Under the pieces are notes generated by a model. It did not search any database. It was not told the origin of the DNA and saw nothing but the letters and a program-made list of their open reading frames with translations. Below are positions 1 to 6,788 of a DNA stretch of 8,935 bases, in pieces. Numbering within the stretch: the first letter of the stretch is position 1; every line of letters begins with the position of its first letter. This DNA comes from an uncultured Terriglobus sp. (GTDB taxonomy: Bacteria; Acidobacteriota; Terriglobia; Terriglobales; Acidobacteriaceae): the NCBI GenBank assembly GCA_937871605.1, contig CALMRM010000101.1, positions 1 to 8,935 of the forward strand, given 5' to 3'. Made by a program: the position numbers and the translations under genes.

Positions 1-194
1 AGCTGCCAGAGCAGCACTTCTTACCCATAGATCACACGCTGTGCGGTGCGGAGGACACGCAGTGGCTCCTGACCTATGTCAGCGGCAAGACGCTGGAGAC
101 CGCATTCTTTTCCGGCGGCACCATGCCCACGCTGACCAAGGAAGCCGTGGGCAACACGACGACGCTGTGCGGGACATACAGCTACTCAAAATGA
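1..194 (+). CDS. C-terminal end of an unrecognised protein (5' partial)
   Basis: The frame with codons starting at position 3 is open from the window edge to the TGA at 192-194, giving about 63 residues with no start needed inside the window. It reads like real protein: mixed hydrophobic and polar residues, GC-rich third positions, and two cysteines in similar settings (TLCGAED near the start, TLCGTYSYSK at the end). These could form a disulfide in an exported protein, but that is a guess. I recognise no family. A 62-codon ORF in another frame (41-229) has a more random composition and is probably a shadow. The gene converges on the helicase at 237-1676, and a hairpin begins at its stop codon. 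Function unknown; the start and most of the gene lie left of the window. Confidence 0.55.
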   Translation, partial: LPEQHFLPIDHTLCGAEDTQWLLTYVSGKTLETAFFSGGTMPTLTKEAVGNTTTLCGTYSYSK

Positions 195-220
195 GCAGGG
201 AGTCCGCAGGCTCCCTTGCT
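194..220. terminator. Hairpin between convergent genes, probable bidirectional terminator
   Basis: GGGAG (198-202) pairs with CTCCC (211-215) around an 8-base loop. The stem is extended by AGCA (194-197) pairing with TGCT (217-220) across one bulged T, for about 9 pairs in total. Read on the minus strand, the hairpin comes some 17 bases after the helicase stop codon and is followed by CATTTTG, a short U-run, so it fits a rho-independent terminator for the helicase best. On the plus strand there is no U-run, so termination of the left-hand gene would be weaker. Its position between two convergent stop codons supports the call. Confidence 0.45.
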
Positions 221-236
221 GTGTCATAGCGTGAGC

Positions 237-1676
237 TTAGCGTCCGCTGCGTGCACGGCCTGAACGACTGCCACCACCACCGCTGCCGCTCCTGCGGCGA
301 CGCTGCCCGGCACCTGCCGGACGCGACGCTGAAGGGGCTGACTGCTGCGTCTTGTCGTCACCACTGCCCGTCTTCCAGGAGCGGGTCTCCAACTGCATCA
401 CGTCGTTGACGGACTGCAAATCTAGCGGCGCATTGCGCTCTTCCTTTTTCAGGTTCTTGTCCGTCTCGAGCCACTGGAACTTGATCTTAAGATCGCGCTC
501 CATCTTGCGGGCGTCATTGCGCTCCTGTGGCATTACAAACGTGGTCGCAACGCCGGTTTTTTCGGCGCGGCCTGTGCGGCCGATACGGTGGACGAAGTCA
601 TCGCTCGCACCCGGCAGGTCATAGTTCACCACGTGCGCAATGTGCGAGATGTCGATGCCGCGCGCGGCCACGTCCGTGGCCACCAGGATGCGGCTTTTGC
701 CCGTGGCAAACGTCTTGAGGGCCGCAGTACGCTGCGACTGCGAACGGTCACCATGGATGACAGAGGTGACGTGCCCCAGCTTCTCCAGCTTGCGGCTCAG
801 GCGGTCCGCACCGTGCTTGGTGCGCGAGAAGACAAGGTAGGTGCCCTCCCCTTCAGCCAACAGCTTCTCAAGCAGGGAGAGCTTCTGGTCCTGCATGACA
901 GTGTAGGCACGCAGTTCCACACGCTCATTGGGCTTGCTGGTCGTGCCGATTTCCACGCGCACCGGCTGGTGAACGTAGTCGCGCACCACCTCCGCAATGT
1001 TGGCGTCCAGCGTGGCGGAGTAGCACATGGTCTGCCGGTCGCGCGGCAGGGCTCCCACAATGCGGCGGATGGCGGGCAGAAAGCCCATGTCGAGCATGCG
1101 ATCCACTTCGTCCAGCACCAGCGTTTCCACATGGCGCAAGCTGATTTCGCCGCGCTTCAGGTAGTCCTCAAGGCGGCCGGGCGTGGCGACCACCAGGCGC
1201 GGGCCGCGGCGCACAGCCTCAAGCTGCGCGCCCTCGCTCAGGCCGCCGCACACCAGTACGGCATCGCCCTTGGCGTTGGGCACGATCTTGCCGTATGCCT
1301 CCAGCACCTGCATGGCCAGCTCGCGCGTGGGCAGCAGGATGAGCGAGCGAATGGGCTTCACTTGGCGCTTGCCCGCCTGCACCGGTGGCGGCGCGGGCGT
1401 GTTGTCCATGTAGTCGATCATGGGGATCAGGAACGACAGCGTTTTACCGGTGCCGGTGGCGGCAGTGGCCAGCACGTCCCGGCCGTCCAGCGCGGGCGGA
1501 ATCGCCTTGGCTTGTACGGGTGTCGGCGTCACAAAACCGGCCTTGGCCAGGCGGTCTTTCAGCTGCTGGGAGATGTCAAAGTCGTTGAACAGGGGGCCGG
1601 CGGGTCCGGCGGGCGTGCTGTCAGGGGTGAGAACGGAGCCGGTTGGCTCAAGAACTGCAGTGTTGCTGGAAGTCAA
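237..1676 (-). CDS. rhlE: DEAD-box ATP-dependent RNA helicase, RhlE type
   Basis: An RNA helicase that uses ATP to unwind or remodel short RNA duplexes; RhlE-type enzymes act in ribosome assembly and mRNA turnover in the cytoplasm. Numbering from the longest in-frame ORF (TTG at 1814, 525 residues), the motifs run in order: Q motif near 94-101 (GFVTPTPVQ), Walker A ATGTGKT 119-125, PTRELA 162-167, TPGR 211-214, Walker B DEVD 235-238, SAT 266-268, VFSRTKHGA 328-336, TDVAARGID 380-388 and HRIGRTGR 409-416. A basic Gly/Arg/Ser tail (about 495-525) probably binds RNA. Odd point: motif II is DEVD, not DEAD. The start is uncertain. I prefer TTG at 1676 (479 residues) because the 46 residues before it do not resemble protein of this family, but neither TTG has a clear Shine-Dalgarno site. 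Monocistronic by context. Confidence 0.93.
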   Translation of the reverse strand: MTSSNTAVLEPTGSVLTPDSTPAGPAGPLFNDFDISQQLKDRLAKAGFVTPTPVQAKAIPPALDGRDVLATAATGTGKTLSFLIPMIDYMDNTPAPPPVQAGKRQVKPIRSLILLPTRELAMQVLEAYGKIVPNAKGDAVLVCGGLSEGAQLEAVRRGPRLVVATPGRLEDYLKRGEISLRHVETLVLDEVDRMLDMGFLPAIRRIVGALPRDRQTMCYSATLDANIAEVVRDYVHQPVRVEIGTTSKPNERVELRAYTVMQDQKLSLLEKLLAEGEGTYLVFSRTKHGADRLSRKLEKLGHVTSVIHGDRSQSQRTAALKTFATGKSRILVATDVAARGIDISHIAHVVNYDLPGASDDFVHRIGRTGRAEKTGVATTFVMPQERNDARKMERDLKIKFQWLETDKNLKKEERNAPLDLQSVNDVMQLETRSWKTGSGDDKTQQSAPSASRPAGAGQRRRRSGSGGGGSRSGRARSGR

Positions 1677-2050
1677 AACAATCTTTCGTCTAGTAGGGGC
1701 GGCGCGCAACGCGGGCGGACCTGCCTGCCGACTGGGTAGAGTGTTGCAGGATGGCCTAACCTCCGATCGGCTCGGAGAGGCCTCATGGATCAGATCTTCA
1801 GCAGAACCCGTCAATCAGACACGGCCGGAACTGCTGCTGCGCGGCGAGGTCATCGCGGACCTCCAAGCCAGAGCACCAACGCTTCCCTCTCACCTGTTCA
1901 AGGGATGGCATGCAAGCGGTGGACAGAACATCGCAGTCCCTGGCCAGCCCGGATCCACTCCAGACCGTTCCTGCGATGTACGGGTAAACTATCCCTACGG
2001 TGAAAGATATCACGAAACATTCCAGAACACCGCAGTGTGGTTTGTGAGCG
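1677..2050. other. Non-coding region between divergent helicase and glycan operon
   Basis: This stretch of about 375 bases (236 if the longer helicase start is real) must hold the promoters for both the helicase and the flippase/glycosyltransferase operon. I could not identify a convincing -35/-10 pair on either strand. A perfect 6-bp inverted repeat, GAGGTC (1846-1851) and GACCTC (1858-1863), could form a 6-base-loop hairpin or bind a dimeric regulator. Small ORFs crossing the region on both strands have random-looking composition and no ribosome-binding site, so I do not call genes here. Confidence 0.5.
1846..1863. repeat. 6-bp inverted repeat upstream of the helicase
   Basis: GAGGTC and GACCTC are perfect inverted copies separated by six bases. 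The repeat lies in the divergent intergenic region, 170 bases upstream of the preferred helicase start. It may be a leader hairpin or an operator half-site pair. A 6-bp match in GC-rich DNA can also arise by chance. Confidence 0.25.
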
Positions 2051-3445
2051 GTGCTGACCGAAGTGGACGAGCCGCGTACCGAACCTAAGAGCCGACTGAA
2101 AGGCGATGCCCGCCTGCGTCGCGTACTACAGGGCGGAGCATCAGCCCTGGCCTCCCGCGCTGTTGCGGCGCTCTGCTCCCTGATCACCGTGCCGCTCACC
2201 ACGCATTACCTTGGCGCGGAATGCTACGGCATCTGGGTGACTATCAGCACCAGCATCACCATGCTGGCGGTGCTCGATCTGGGGATCGCCAGCTCCCTGA
2301 CGAATCGCATCGCGCAGGCCTACGCGGCCAACGACGAGGCAGCAGCGCAGAGGCACTACAGCAGCGCTCTGTGGATCAGTGTTGCCGTCTCCCTCGCCAT
2401 GGCTGGGCTGGGCTGGCTCGTGTGGCCGCATCTGTCCATCCCTGCCCTGTTCCATGTGACAGACCCGGCGCTGGGGCGTGATACCTCATTTGCCGTTGCC
2501 GTGACCTTTGCGTTCTTCCTGCTGGGCCTGCCCCTCAACCTCTCGCACCGCGTCCTCAGCGGCTACCAGGAAACGCAGATCGTCAACGGCTTCGTTCTGT
2601 TGAGCAACGTGCTTGGTCTCCTTGTGATTGTTACTGCCACCCGATTGCACCTGGGTCTGCTTGGCCTGACAGTTGCCTACTCGTGCACGCTGGCTTTGTT
2701 CAACCTCCTGCTGAATGGCTGGCTGGTTCTTTATCGCCGTCCCGCACTGTTTCCATGGCCCCATGTGGCGCAGCGCTCGGCCATGCGTGAGTTGTTCTCC
2801 TCCGGCAGCAGCTTCTTTCTTTTGCAGATTGCCGCCGTAATCGTCTTCAACTCGGACAATCTGGTGATCACACACTACCTTGGCCCTGCGAACGTGCTGG
2901 CCTACAGCGTGACCTGGAAGCTGGCAGGCATGGCCACGGTGCTGCAGACGGCCATCTTTCCTTCTCTCTGGCCCGCCTACGCGGAGGCATATGCGCGTGG
3001 CAACCAGGAGTGGGTACGGCACACGTTCTGGCTGACTGCGCGCGGTGCCATGGGTGTGACCGCGGCGGCGATGCTGGGACTGCTGCTGCTGGGCCGCACC
3101 TTCATTCACTGGTACATCGGTCCGGCGGCGGTGCCGGGCTGGGCCCTGTTGCTGGCCGTCTGCAACTGGACACTGCTGAGCACAATGATGGACCTGCAAT
3201 CCTGTTTGCTGATCGCTGTGGACCGCGTCAAGCTGCTGGGCATTCTGTCGCTGGTTGCTGCCGCCGTCAATCTGGCAGTGTCCATGTACCTGGTACAGCG
3301 TCTTGGCCCCATCGGTGTCGTCGCGGGAACGGCAATCTCGTACTTGCTGGTGCTTGTGGTGCCCCAGGCCTGGCAGGTCTACCAGGTGCTCTACGACGTC
3401 TCCGCAAAAAATGATCCGGTTCGCGCGCCTGGAGCAGCAGGATGA
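2051..3445 (+). CDS. Wzx-like polysaccharide flippase (MOP/MATE superfamily)
   Basis: An integral inner-membrane protein expected to flip an undecaprenyl-linked oligosaccharide from the cytoplasmic to the periplasmic face. The 464 residues are dominated by hydrophobic segments, about 12 to 13 by eye (roughly 31-50, 58-80, 105-127, 146-166, 175-196, 203-227, 252-273, 283-303, 330-350, 363-385, 393-414, 420-442), as expected for the family. The N-terminal part THYLGAECYGIW with a following LDLGIASSL is typical of polysaccharide biosynthesis (Wzx/RfbX) proteins. Length is normal. The start is taken as GTG at 2051; no good Shine-Dalgarno site is visible and GTG at 2063 is an alternative. It is the first gene of the operon: its stop overlaps the next start (ATGA at 3442-3445). 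The three following glycosyltransferases support a glycan substrate over a drug or cation substrate. Confidence 0.85.
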   Translation: MLTEVDEPRTEPKSRLKGDARLRRVLQGGASALASRAVAALCSLITVPLTTHYLGAECYGIWVTISTSITMLAVLDLGIASSLTNRIAQAYAANDEAAAQRHYSSALWISVAVSLAMAGLGWLVWPHLSIPALFHVTDPALGRDTSFAVAVTFAFFLLGLPLNLSHRVLSGYQETQIVNGFVLLSNVLGLLVIVTATRLHLGLLGLTVAYSCTLALFNLLLNGWLVLYRRPALFPWPHVAQRSAMRELFSSGSSFFLLQIAAVIVFNSDNLVITHYLGPANVLAYSVTWKLAGMATVLQTAIFPSLWPAYAEAYARGNQEWVRHTFWLTARGAMGVTAAAMLGLLLLGRTFIHWYIGPAAVPGWALLLAVCNWTLLSTMMDLQSCLLIAVDRVKLLGILSLVAAAVNLAVSMYLVQRLGPIGVVAGTAISYLLVLVVPQAWQVYQVLYDVSAKNDPVRAPGAAG

Positions 3446-4302
3446 GTGTGCCGACGATTTGCGTCGCCCTTGTTCTGTACCGGATGAAGCTGGAAGAGAG
3501 CCCGACGTATCTGTCATGGGAACGCTCGACGCAGGGTAGCGATCTCTGTGAACACTTCAGCCTGCTGGTCTTTGACAACACACCCGGCCAGCCTGCGGCG
3601 CTGCCGTCGGACTTCAAGGGCCAGTACCTTCACCAGCCATCCAATCCGGGCCTTGCCGCCAGCTACAACGTCGCCCTTGCGCGGGCAAACAGCTCAGGGC
3701 AAGCATGGCTGATGCTGCTGGACCAGGATACGGTTGTGACGCCCAGCTACCTCCAGGAAGCCATGTCCGTGACACAGACGTTCGCCGAAGATGCCACCCT
3801 GGCTGCGGCAGTGCCGAAGCTGATGGAGAACGGCATCGTCCAGTCGCCGCATCGGGCACTGACCACCCTGCGTCCCCCGCTTCTCTCGCCAGACTTCCAC
3901 GGCTTTCCAGCGGAGAAGCTGCACATCTACAACTCCGGTGCGCTCATCCGGGTGAGCAGCATGCAGGCCATTGGCGGCTTTCCTCTAGACTTCTGGCTCG
4001 ATTATCTTGACCACGCGACCTTTCACCTGCTGCAGCAGGATGGTCGCCGCATACTGGTGATGCGGCCCGCCCTCGAGCACCAGCTTTCCGCGAACGAAGC
4101 GGTGCTGGCGTGGAACCGGAACTACCTGCGACGGCACGGCAATGTGCTGCGTGCCGAGTCACTGTTCTACCGGCGGTATGGAACGCGGAAGGAGCGCCGC
4201 TGGTACCGCCTGCGCCTGCTGCGCATGCTTTACGGCGCGTTGAAGCATGTGCGCCTGCCCATCGCCTGGCAACTCCTGACTGCCCTGGTCCGCAGCGCCT
4301 GA
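3442..4302 (+). CDS. Family 2-like glycosyltransferase (rhamnosyltransferase type), first paralogue
   Basis: A cytoplasmic or peripheral-membrane enzyme expected to move a sugar from a nucleotide-sugar donor to the growing lipid-linked glycan. In 286 residues it shows a GT-A nucleotide-binding fold: strand TICVALVLYR (5-14), VFDN (43-46, in place of the DDGS of classical GT2 enzymes), NPGLAASYN (68-76), the metal/donor motif DQDT (94-97), YNSG (163-166), GGF (178-180), DYLDH (187-191) and a late His (213). This order resembles RfbF/WbbL-type rhamnosyltransferases; the actual sugar cannot be told. The start is ATG at 3442, sharing ATGA with the flippase stop, with GGAG (3431-3434) seven bases upstream. 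It is clearly related to the gene at 5276-6112 along its whole length. The C-terminus is basic (RRYGTRKERRWYR), possibly for membrane contact. Confidence 0.88.
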   Translation: MSVPTICVALVLYRMKLEESPTYLSWERSTQGSDLCEHFSLLVFDNTPGQPAALPSDFKGQYLHQPSNPGLAASYNVALARANSSGQAWLMLLDQDTVVTPSYLQEAMSVTQTFAEDATLAAAVPKLMENGIVQSPHRALTTLRPPLLSPDFHGFPAEKLHIYNSGALIRVSSMQAIGGFPLDFWLDYLDHATFHLLQQDGRRILVMRPALEHQLSANEAVLAWNRNYLRRHGNVLRAESLFYRRYGTRKERRWYRLRLLRMLYGALKHVRLPIAWQLLTALVRSA

Positions 4303-5279
4303 TGCCCGGCGTTCATCCAGAGGTCGAAGTGCTGCTCGCTACCTACCATGGCGAACGCTTCCTGGCGGCGCAGGTGGAGTCGTTGTTCGCGCAGACGTAT
4401 AGCGCGGTGCGCATCGTAGCGCGCGACGATGGCTCGTCCGACGGCACGGCAGCGAGGCTGCAGGGGTATGCGGCGGCGTACCCCGACCGCTTCCGCGTGT
4501 CCGCAGGGAGCGGCACGCCCCTGGGTGGGGCGAAGCAGAATTTCGAGCGGCTCATGCAGCACGCCACGGCTGAGTACATCGCCTTCAGCGATCAGGACGA
4601 CGTCTGGCTGCCCGAGAAGCTGGAGCGGTGCATGGTGGCCATAGCCGAACTGGAGGCAACACATGGCCGGTCCACGCCGCTGCTGGTGTTCACCGATGCC
4701 CAGCTTGTCGACCAGGCGCTGCACCCGTTGCACGCCTCACTCTGGCGGCAGCAGGGGATACAGCCGGAGCGGGTACACACGCTGCGTCACCTTCTGCCGC
4801 AAAACGTGGTGACCGGCTGCACGATGCTCTGCAATCGTGTGCTGCTGGAACTCGCGCGCGAGATGCCTGCGGGTGCCTTCATGCACGATCGCTGGATGGC
4901 GCTGGTGGCGTGCATTTTCGGCCATGCCGCGCCGGTGCATGAACGAAGCATGCTGTATCGCCAGCATGGCGGCAACACCGTGGGTGCCGGCAGGCGCAGG
5001 CGCTTTGCGCTACCTCGCCTGTGGGACAGCACGCGGCGCAGCCAGCAATGGAAAACTACAGAACAACAGGCAGACGCGCTGCTGCAGCATTTTGGTGCGG
5101 CGCTTCCGCCGGATGCCCGTGACGTGCTGGAACGATTCGTGGCGATCCGGCGACATCGCTCAGGCTTTGGGCGAGCCGCCGCGATGCTGCACGGCAACTT
5201 CTTCACCACGGGCCTGCGCTCAAACCTCGACATGTTGTGGTACCTGCTGACGCCAGAGAGCCAAGGGGTGGCGCGATGA
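4302..5279 (+). CDS. Family 2 glycosyltransferase
   Basis: A GT2 (pfam Glycos_transf_2-type) enzyme, 325 residues from ATG 4302. It starts with strand VEVLLATYHG (8-17), then DDGSSDGT (42-49), the donor/metal motif SDQDDVW (96-102), the acceptor-side QNVVTGCTM (167-175), HDRW (195-198) and YRQHGGNTVG (219-228). This set is typical of O-antigen and exopolysaccharide glycosyltransferases, including many annotated as rhamnosyl- or galactosyltransferases; sugar specificity is not predictable here. The start is chosen because ATG overlaps the previous stop as TGATG and sits just before the first conserved strand. The same frame is open back to 4110, but those 64 residues are only another-frame reading of the preceding gene. 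No Shine-Dalgarno site is seen, so translation probably depends on termination of the upstream gene. Its stop overlaps the next start (ATGA, 5276-5279). Confidence 0.9.
   Translation: MPGVHPEVEVLLATYHGERFLAAQVESLFAQTYSAVRIVARDDGSSDGTAARLQGYAAAYPDRFRVSAGSGTPLGGAKQNFERLMQHATAEYIAFSDQDDVWLPEKLERCMVAIAELEATHGRSTPLLVFTDAQLVDQALHPLHASLWRQQGIQPERVHTLRHLLPQNVVTGCTMLCNRVLLELAREMPAGAFMHDRWMALVACIFGHAAPVHERSMLYRQHGGNTVGAGRRRRFALPRLWDSTRRSQQWKTTEQQADALLQHFGAALPPDARDVLERFVAIRRHRSGFGRAAAMLHGNFFTTGLRSNLDMLWYLLTPESQGVAR
5263..5268 (+). promoter_or_regulatory. Ribosome-binding site for the third glycosyltransferase
   Basis: AAGGGG lies seven bases before ATG 5276, inside the 3' end of the preceding gene. It decides the start over the upstream in-frame GTG codon at 5237. 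Confidence 0.55.
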
Positions 5280-6112
5280 CGCCGCGCATCTACGCAGTGC
5301 TGGTGTTGTACCGGCTGGCTCTCGCGGAGAGCGCCGCTTGGCAGAGTCTCAAAGCCCTGGCACAGGCACTTCCTGCAGACCGGTTGCCGGGCCTTCTGGT
5401 GTTCGACAACTCGCCGCTGCCGCAGGACGTTGGCACACCTGCTGTGCCTATGGAGTATCTCTCCGACAGCACTAACCCTGGCTTGCATGCCGCGTACAGT
5501 GAAGCATTGCGCCGGGCCGCACAAGGTGGGTTTCAATGGCTGCTGCTGCTGGACCAGGACACCATCCTCACTGCAGACTACTGGTCTGAACTGGTGGAGA
5601 CCCTGCCAGCCTTGCCCGAGAGCGTTGCGGCCGTTGTGCCAAGCCTGACCGAGAACGGTCTGACCCATTCGCCGACCGCGCTGCCACGCCTCCGCCACAG
5701 CCCCGTAGAAACGCTGGGCTTACTGCCGATTCCGGTCTCTGCGTACAACTCGGCGGCTGTACTCCGTGTGTCGGCCCTGCAGGGGGCTGGCGGCTTCGAT
5801 GCGCGCTTTCCGCTGGAGTATGCGGACCACGCCCTGTTCGCACGGCTACGACAGGCGGGTTGCCAGGTCTGGCTCCTGACGGCAAAGCTGCCGCATACCC
5901 TATCCACCATGCAGCCAGCGCAGGTCATCTCGACTGCGAGGTATGCCGCCATGCTCTGCGCCGAGCGGCGCTACCATAGCCTCTTCAGCACGACGCAGCA
6001 GAAGGCTTGGTACCGTGTGCGCAAGCTGAAAGAAACGCTCGGCAAGGCCGCAACGCCGGGTGGCGTGAGGCTGGCGCTGCTGGAAGTGCGTGCGCTGTTT
6101 GGTCTGCTTTAA
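5276..6112 (+). CDS. Family 2-like glycosyltransferase (rhamnosyltransferase type), second paralogue
   Basis: A 278-residue glycosyltransferase with the same plan as the enzyme at 3442-4302: RIYAVLVLYR (4-13), VFDNS (42-46), NPGLHAAY (67-74), LLLDQDT (90-96), YNSA (157-160), GGF (172-174), EYADH (181-185) and a late His at 207. Shared stretches such as LVLYR, LLVFDN, NPGL and LLDQDT, with no large gaps between them, show that the two are paralogues. They are well diverged, so they probably transfer to different acceptors or make different linkages. The start is ATG 5276, overlapping the previous stop as ATGA, with AAGGGG (5263-5268) seven bases upstream. The same frame is open from 5237, but that lies inside the previous gene. 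Last gene of the operon, ending 34 bases before the convergent msrA stop. Confidence 0.87.
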   Translation: MTPRIYAVLVLYRLALAESAAWQSLKALAQALPADRLPGLLVFDNSPLPQDVGTPAVPMEYLSDSTNPGLHAAYSEALRRAAQGGFQWLLLLDQDTILTADYWSELVETLPALPESVAAVVPSLTENGLTHSPTALPRLRHSPVETLGLLPIPVSAYNSAAVLRVSALQGAGGFDARFPLEYADHALFARLRQAGCQVWLLTAKLPHTLSTMQPAQVISTARYAAMLCAERRYHSLFSTTQQKAWYRVRKLKETLGKAATPGGVRLALLEVRALFGLL

Positions 6113-6146
6113 CCCACACCTTACATCTCGGTGAAGTCCCGCTCAC

Positions 6147-6623
6147 TCAGATGTGGCAGGCCACCATGTTGCGCTTCTCCAGGTAGCGCTGGTGGTACTC
6201 CTCCGCACGCCAGAACGTCTGGGCTGGCTCGACTGCCGTTGCAACCGGCCTGCGAAACACGCCGGAAGCGTTTAGTTCGGCGATCTTTTCCTGTGCCTCA
6301 GCGCGCTGCGCATCCGTGTGCGTAAAGACGATGGAGCGATACTGCGTGCCCAGGTCCGGGCCCTGCCGGTTGATCTCGGTCGGGTTGTGCAGGCTGAAAA
6401 AAGCGTCCAGCAGGCTGTCGTAGCTGATGCGTGCCGGGTCGAAGATCAGCTCCACAACCTCTGCATGTCCGGTCCTGTCGGTACAAACATCCCTGTACGT
6501 CGGGTTGTTTACTGTGCCGCCCTCGTAGCCCGTGGCCGTGTCCAGCACCCCCGTCAACTCGCTCAACTTTGCTTCAACACCCCAGAAGCATCCTGCACCA
6601 AACGTTGCCTTCTCTGTTGCCAC
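6147..6623 (-). CDS. msrA: Peptide methionine-S-sulfoxide reductase MsrA
   Basis: Reduces the S-epimer of methionine sulfoxide, free or in proteins, to methionine, with thioredoxin regenerating the enzyme; a cytoplasmic repair function under oxidative stress. The family signature GCFWG is at 11-15 with nucleophilic Cys12. GYEGG (32-36), GHAEVVE (52-58), and GTQYRS (92-97) follow at the expected spacing, and YHQRYLEK (143-150) closes the domain. Cys156, three residues from the end (VACHI), is the likely resolving cysteine; Cys47 is a further candidate. At 158 residues this is the short, complete form with no MsrB fusion. The start is GTG 6623, fixed by an AGGAGGT site eight bases upstream. Monocistronic, convergent with the glycan operon and divergent from the NIPSNAP gene. 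Confidence 0.97.
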   Translation of the reverse strand: MATEKATFGAGCFWGVEAKLSELTGVLDTATGYEGGTVNNPTYRDVCTDRTGHAEVVELIFDPARISYDSLLDAFFSLHNPTEINRQGPDLGTQYRSIVFTHTDAQRAEAQEKIAELNASGVFRRPVATAVEPAQTFWRAEEYHQRYLEKRNMVACHI

Positions 6624-6631
6624 TGCGTACT

Positions 6632-6638
6632 ACCTCCT
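6632..6638 (-). promoter_or_regulatory. Strong Shine-Dalgarno site of msrA
   Basis: On the minus strand AGGAGGT stands eight bases before GTG 6623. It is the most consensus-like ribosome-binding site in the window and sets the GTG start of msrA. Confidence 0.8.
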
Positions 6639-6644
6639 GCCCTC

Positions 6645-6656
6645 TGCACCGGTGCA
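6645..6656. repeat. Perfect 12-bp palindrome in the msrA leader
   Basis: TGCACCGGTGCA is a perfect palindrome ending six bases from the msrA Shine-Dalgarno site. In DNA it could be an operator for a dimeric regulator. A hairpin is unlikely because there is no loop. Its half-site TGCAC recurs in the palindrome at 7721-7730. Confidence 0.4.
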
Positions 6657-6700
6657 TACTGCCGTCCGGCAAGACGCATTCTGATACCGCCAACCCACAT

Positions 6701-6729
6701 TTGTCATGTGCCCGGCGTGAAATTTTCAT
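6701..6729 (+). promoter_or_regulatory. Possible sigma70-type promoter for the NIPSNAP gene
   Basis: TTGTCA (6701-6706, five of six matches to the -35 consensus) is followed after 17 bases by TTTCAT (6724-6729, four of six to the -10 consensus), 60 bases before the GTG at 6789. It lies in the 165-base gap between divergent genes, where a promoter is expected. A small palindrome, TGAAATTTTCA (6718-6728), overlaps the -10. The match is only moderate. Confidence 0.3.
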
Positions 6730-6788
6730 GACGCAACGGCACCCTGTGGAACTGGTGCTACTGTGAGAACTGCGCAGGCGCGCGCGGG

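Noticed and set aside
588..1739. 383-codon plus-strand open frame opposite the helicase
   Set aside because: It lies entirely antisense to the helicase, which has every family motif. The translation is His/Arg/Gly/Gln-rich with no recognisable domain, as expected for an antisense frame in GC-rich coding DNA.
1677..1814. 46-residue N-terminal extension of the helicase from TTG 1814
   Set aside because: It has no Shine-Dalgarno site, no similarity to RhlE N-termini that I recognise, and a composition like non-coding DNA. It is kept as a possible alternative but not used.
1985..1990. TAAACT as a -10 box for the glycan operon
   Set aside because: It matches four of six consensus bases, but no acceptable -35 lies 15 to 19 bases upstream, so I do not call a promoter.
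1798..2202. 134-codon minus-strand open frame in the divergent intergenic region
   Set aside because: It overlaps the start of the flippase gene, has no ribosome-binding site, and its translation resembles no protein family.
2486..3517. 343-codon minus-strand open frame opposite the flippase
   Set aside because: The translation is Gln/Arg/His-rich and lacks any motif. The plus-strand frame encodes a convincing multi-span membrane protein of normal length, so this is a shadow.
4110..4301. 64-codon N-terminal extension of the middle glycosyltransferase
   Set aside because: The extension is an out-of-frame reading of the preceding gene's 3' end. The conserved GT2 domain begins right after ATG 4302, which overlaps the upstream stop.
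4787..5698. 303-codon minus-strand open frame across two glycosyltransferase genes
   Set aside because: It spans the junction of two well-supported plus-strand genes, has shadow-like composition, and shows no ribosome-binding site or domain.
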